Assembly (NCBI RefSeq): GCF_041260155.1
Contig: NW_027248396.1
Location: 62,001 to 126,000 of the forward strand
Direction of reading: 5' to 3'
DNA length: 64,000 nucleotides
Source: Ptychodera flava
Lineage: Eukaryota; Hemichordata; Enteropneusta; Ptychoderidae
Each line of letters starts with the position of its first letter. The first letter of the stretch is position 1. The notes below the pieces were generated by a model. It saw only the letters and a list, made by a program, of their open reading frames with translations. It had not been told where the DNA came from and did no database searches. The position numbers and the translations under genes were made by a program. This document shows positions 61,285 to 64,000 of this stretch, piece after piece.

Positions 61285-61360
61285 CAGTTGTAGCACTATG
61301 TTCCCTCTTGAATTTGCATACACTTTCTTTCAGTTGTTCTTTATCCATATATTCGAACAA
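61285..61360 (-). pseudogene. Truncated duplicate of the DED exon
   Basis: The minus-strand text from the splice donor inward is almost identical to the 3' end of the exon at 57831 (EQLKESVCKFKREHSATTG in translation) but ends at the TATC microsatellite at 61361. The 5' three-quarters of the exon is missing. Confidence 0.75.
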
Positions 61361-61362
61361 TC

Positions 61363-61397
<35 letters not shown>
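61361..61397. repeat. (CTAT)n microsatellite
   Basis: About nine tetranucleotide units at the breakpoint of the truncated DED exon. Confidence 0.9.
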
Positions 61398-61398
<1 letters not shown>

Positions 61399-61619
61399 CA
61401 GTTTTATTATTTATAAGTATGTACGGATAAATGGAAAGATATTGACGATGCTATATAATTCAATTTGTCGCTTAAAAGCTCTATTTATGATTATGAGTAA
61501 GCCTGTTGTTTACTATTGTTATGCGTTGTTTGCTACTACTTTTTCGTCATACTTGACTCCCATCTGTACATGTTTGATAAAGAAATTCACAGATAGGTTT
61601 TCTTCATAATATATATCTA

Positions 61620-61621
<2 letters not shown>

Positions 61622-61713
<92 letters not shown>
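61622..61713. repeat. (TA)n microsatellite
   Basis: About 92 bases of uninterrupted TA. Confidence 0.95.
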
Positions 61714-61714
<1 letters not shown>

Positions 61715-62080
61715 CGGCTTCCATTTTGAAATGAGCTTTCCAAAAGCTCAATTTGAAAACGTACATCTCTAACATTAAAATCGACATTCAAGGCCGCACA
61801 CACACCGAGATGTGTGACTTGAACACTCAAGCCTATATCCATACATCACAATTGGTGACTGATTCAAGGCAACTCACATAGATCTAAATATTGAACGATC
61901 TAAAACTTTGAATAAATTAAACTCTTCACACACAGAATCTAATACGAGAACATTCAAGGCAGTGCAATTTGTGTATTAGACTTGAACATTTTGAGAATTT
62001 TGAGATTTGGAGCATTCAAGAAAGACTGTTCACACACATGGGAATATTGAGTTTTGCCATTCACACATTACGATCTGCGG

Positions 62081-62759
62081 CTTGAAAATTCAAGGCACTT
62101 CAGACATCAAGATCTTGAGGCTTGAAAATTCAAGAAACTTTAGACATCAAGATCTTGAGGCTTGAAAATTCAAGGCACTTCAGACATCAAGATCTTGAGG
62201 CTTGAAAATTCAAGGCACTTCAGACATCAAGATCTTGAGGCTTGAAAATTCAAGGCACTTCAGACATCAAGATCTTGAGGCTTGAAAATTCAAGGCACTT
62301 CAGACATCAAGATCTTGAGGCTTGAAAATTCAAGGCACTTCAGACATCAAGATCTAGAGGCTTGAAAATTCAAGGCACTTTAGACATCAAGATCTTGAGG
62401 CTTGAAAATTCAAGGCACTTCAGACATCAAGATCTAGAGGCTTGAAAATTCAAAGCTCTTCATACGTCAAGATCTAGAGGCTTGAAAATTCAAGGCACTT
62501 TAGACATCAAGATCTTGAGGCTTGAAAATTCAAGGCACTTCAGACATCAAGATCTTGAGGCTTGAAAATTCAAGGCACTTCAGACATCAAGATATTGAGG
62601 CTTGAAAATTCAAGGCTCTTCAGACATCAAGATCTAGAGGCTTGAAAATTCAAGGCACTTTAGACATCAACATCTTGAGGCTTGAAAATTCAAGGCACTT
62701 CAGACATCAAGATCTTGAGGCTTGAAAATTCAAGGCTCTTCAGACATCGAGATCTGAGG
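62081..62759. repeat. 40-bp minisatellite, 17 copies
   Basis: Seventeen units of cttgaaaattcaaggcactt then cagacatcaagatcttgagg, almost without gaps. Variants (ctagagg for cttgagg, ctctt for cactt, tagac for cagac) alternate along the array. Each unit contains the palindromes cttgaaaattcaag and caagatcttg. Degenerate units extend upstream to about 61850. Confidence 0.95.
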
Positions 62760-62849
62760 TTTATGGAAATCCGGTCACGACATGCGACCTGCGACTTCAA
62801 AACTGCGACCTGCGTCCTGCGTGTTTGTCAAACTGCAACCTGCGACTTA

Positions 62850-63000
62850 GGGAGCATTCGTATTTACGGGGGAGGGGGGTTGGTGGAATTTGAGCGACAA
62901 ATGAAACGTAAAAAAGCGACCCCCCCAATATCAAATTTCTAAAATTTGACCCCCCCTCAATTCATCAATTGTAAAATGTGACCCCCCCCCCCCCCCAATG
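62850..63000. repeat. G/C-homopolymer-rich repeat end
   Basis: Opens with agggagcattcgtatttacg and a G-run, then C-runs of six to sixteen. It resembles the terminal region of the Harbinger-like element at 26153; no second terminus is located. Confidence 0.5.
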
Positions 63001-63061
63001 AAAAAAATTCATCAGATATGATTCATTAACCCTTCGCATCCTGTGGCCCCGGGCTGAAAAA

Positions 63062-63590
63062 GTTTCCTCACATACTAGAGAATCAACATTTTGGGTGAAA
63101 TGCCAAATCAAATTTTTTGCACACACATGAACTTGTAATCGCTCTAGTCTAATCAAGTACACTAATATCAATAATCAAGAGTACATAAATACACAGATTT
63201 ACCTAGTTTTATATTTGAAAAAAAATATTCATAGTTTCCATATAGACAAGATAGTGAATCAACATTTCGGTGACATTCCAAAATCAAATTTCTTGCACAA
63301 ACATCCACTTGTTACCACCCTAGTCTAATCAAGTAAATTAATATCAATAATCAAGCGTACATAAATACACAGATTTAACTAGTTTTGTAATGGAAAAAAA
63401 CTATTCATAGTTTCCTCTGACAAGATAGTGAATTAACAATTCGGTGAAATTCCAAAATCAAATTCTTGCTCACACATGCACTGGTAACTACCCTAGTCTT
63501 ACGAAGTACATTAATATCAATAATCAAGAGTCTATAAATACACAGATTTAGCTAGTTTTGTATTTAAAATAAATTATTCAAAGCTTCTCA
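63062..63590. repeat. About 175-bp satellite, three copies
   Basis: Units start near 63062, 63237 and 63411 and share tctagtctaatcaagta, aatatcaataatcaag and cataaatacacagattta. Copies differ by roughly ten percent by eye. Confidence 0.85.
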
Positions 63591-64000
63591 TATATTATGT
63601 ATGGAGGACCGGTGTATTTTCTATTTTGCCTGGGAGTTCTTGTGTGTTATCACTGTATACCTAGGGAGTCCAAGACGGGAACTTTCCAGAGAGTGTTTTA
63701 CGTTGCATGCTGCACTGGCACTGGAAGGTTTGAGTGTCAGCGTATGCTTTTTAAGTCAGATATTTCTCTATTTTGAGTCTTACTCAAGTCAGCAGTTAGA
63801 TATGTAAAGAAACCGGTGAGTGGCAGAGATCGAATTTTATGCGGATATGACTGTTTATTTAAACCCTACGCCATCCTCTACTTTAGTCGATGGAACGAAC
63901 ATTGCTCACACAAGTGAAAGCCGTGCCGTATATTTGCAATATACGCACTGGCATGCTAAGATGATAATATCACCACAAGTTGAAAGCTGATCTTACTGCA
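63591..64000. other. Right end of window, nothing recognised
   Basis: A single open frame at 63601-63807 has no recognised motif or splice context and is not accepted as a gene. Confidence 0.35.

Noticed and set aside
62081..62759. CRISPR-like array of regular repeats
   Set aside because: The 40-bp units are joined without unique spacers, so this is a minisatellite in a eukaryotic genome.

Overview
The window is nuclear DNA of an invertebrate animal. Coding sequence is split by GT-AG introns, about two thirds of the bases are A or T, intergenic space is full of microsatellites, MITEs and larger DNA transposons, and nothing looks like a bacterial operon. Protein types (ZU5/UPA, death-fold, EGF/CUB/PAN/LDLa mosaics) fit an invertebrate deuterostome such as a hemichordate or amphioxus; the species is inference only.

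There are four gene regions. Gene A (+, about 728 to 10251, 5' end outside or unrecognised) joins two ZU5-like domains and a UPA domain, the ankyrin/PIDD/UNC5 signalling core, to an apparently catalytic GT4 glycosyltransferase domain. Gene B (+, from 34666) starts with a signal peptide and encodes an EGF, CUB, CUB-like, PAN/apple-like, CUB-like and LDL-receptor-A mosaic; its end is uncertain. Gene C (+, 45555 to 48838) is a free-standing relative of gene A's glycosyltransferase half that has lost both glutamates of the E-x7-E motif and looks like a pseudo-enzyme. Gene D (-, 57831 to 58124) is a death-effector-domain exon with a truncated duplicate near 61.3 kb.

The rest is mostly repeats. 10.3-18.4 kb is intergenic. 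From 18.8 to 32.1 kb a unit of about 3.65 kb is tandemly duplicated; copy 1 carries a 613-bp TTAA-flanked insertion and copy 2 a 5.2-kb long-TIR transposon that itself holds two nested elements. 33.6-34.5 kb and 58.8-61.2 kb are two members of one TTAA-flanked family. 49.3-55.8 kb is a CACTA-like element with arrays of subterminal repeats. Large simple arrays include (GAT)n, (TACAG)n, (TA)n and a 40-bp minisatellite at 62.1-62.8 kb.

Genes A, C and D suggest a death-fold/ZU5 innate-signalling neighbourhood in which a sugar transferase module has been recruited. Genes A, B and C all carry one-base reading-frame breaks, often next to short homopolymers, which look more like consensus errors than decay, although decay cannot be excluded.
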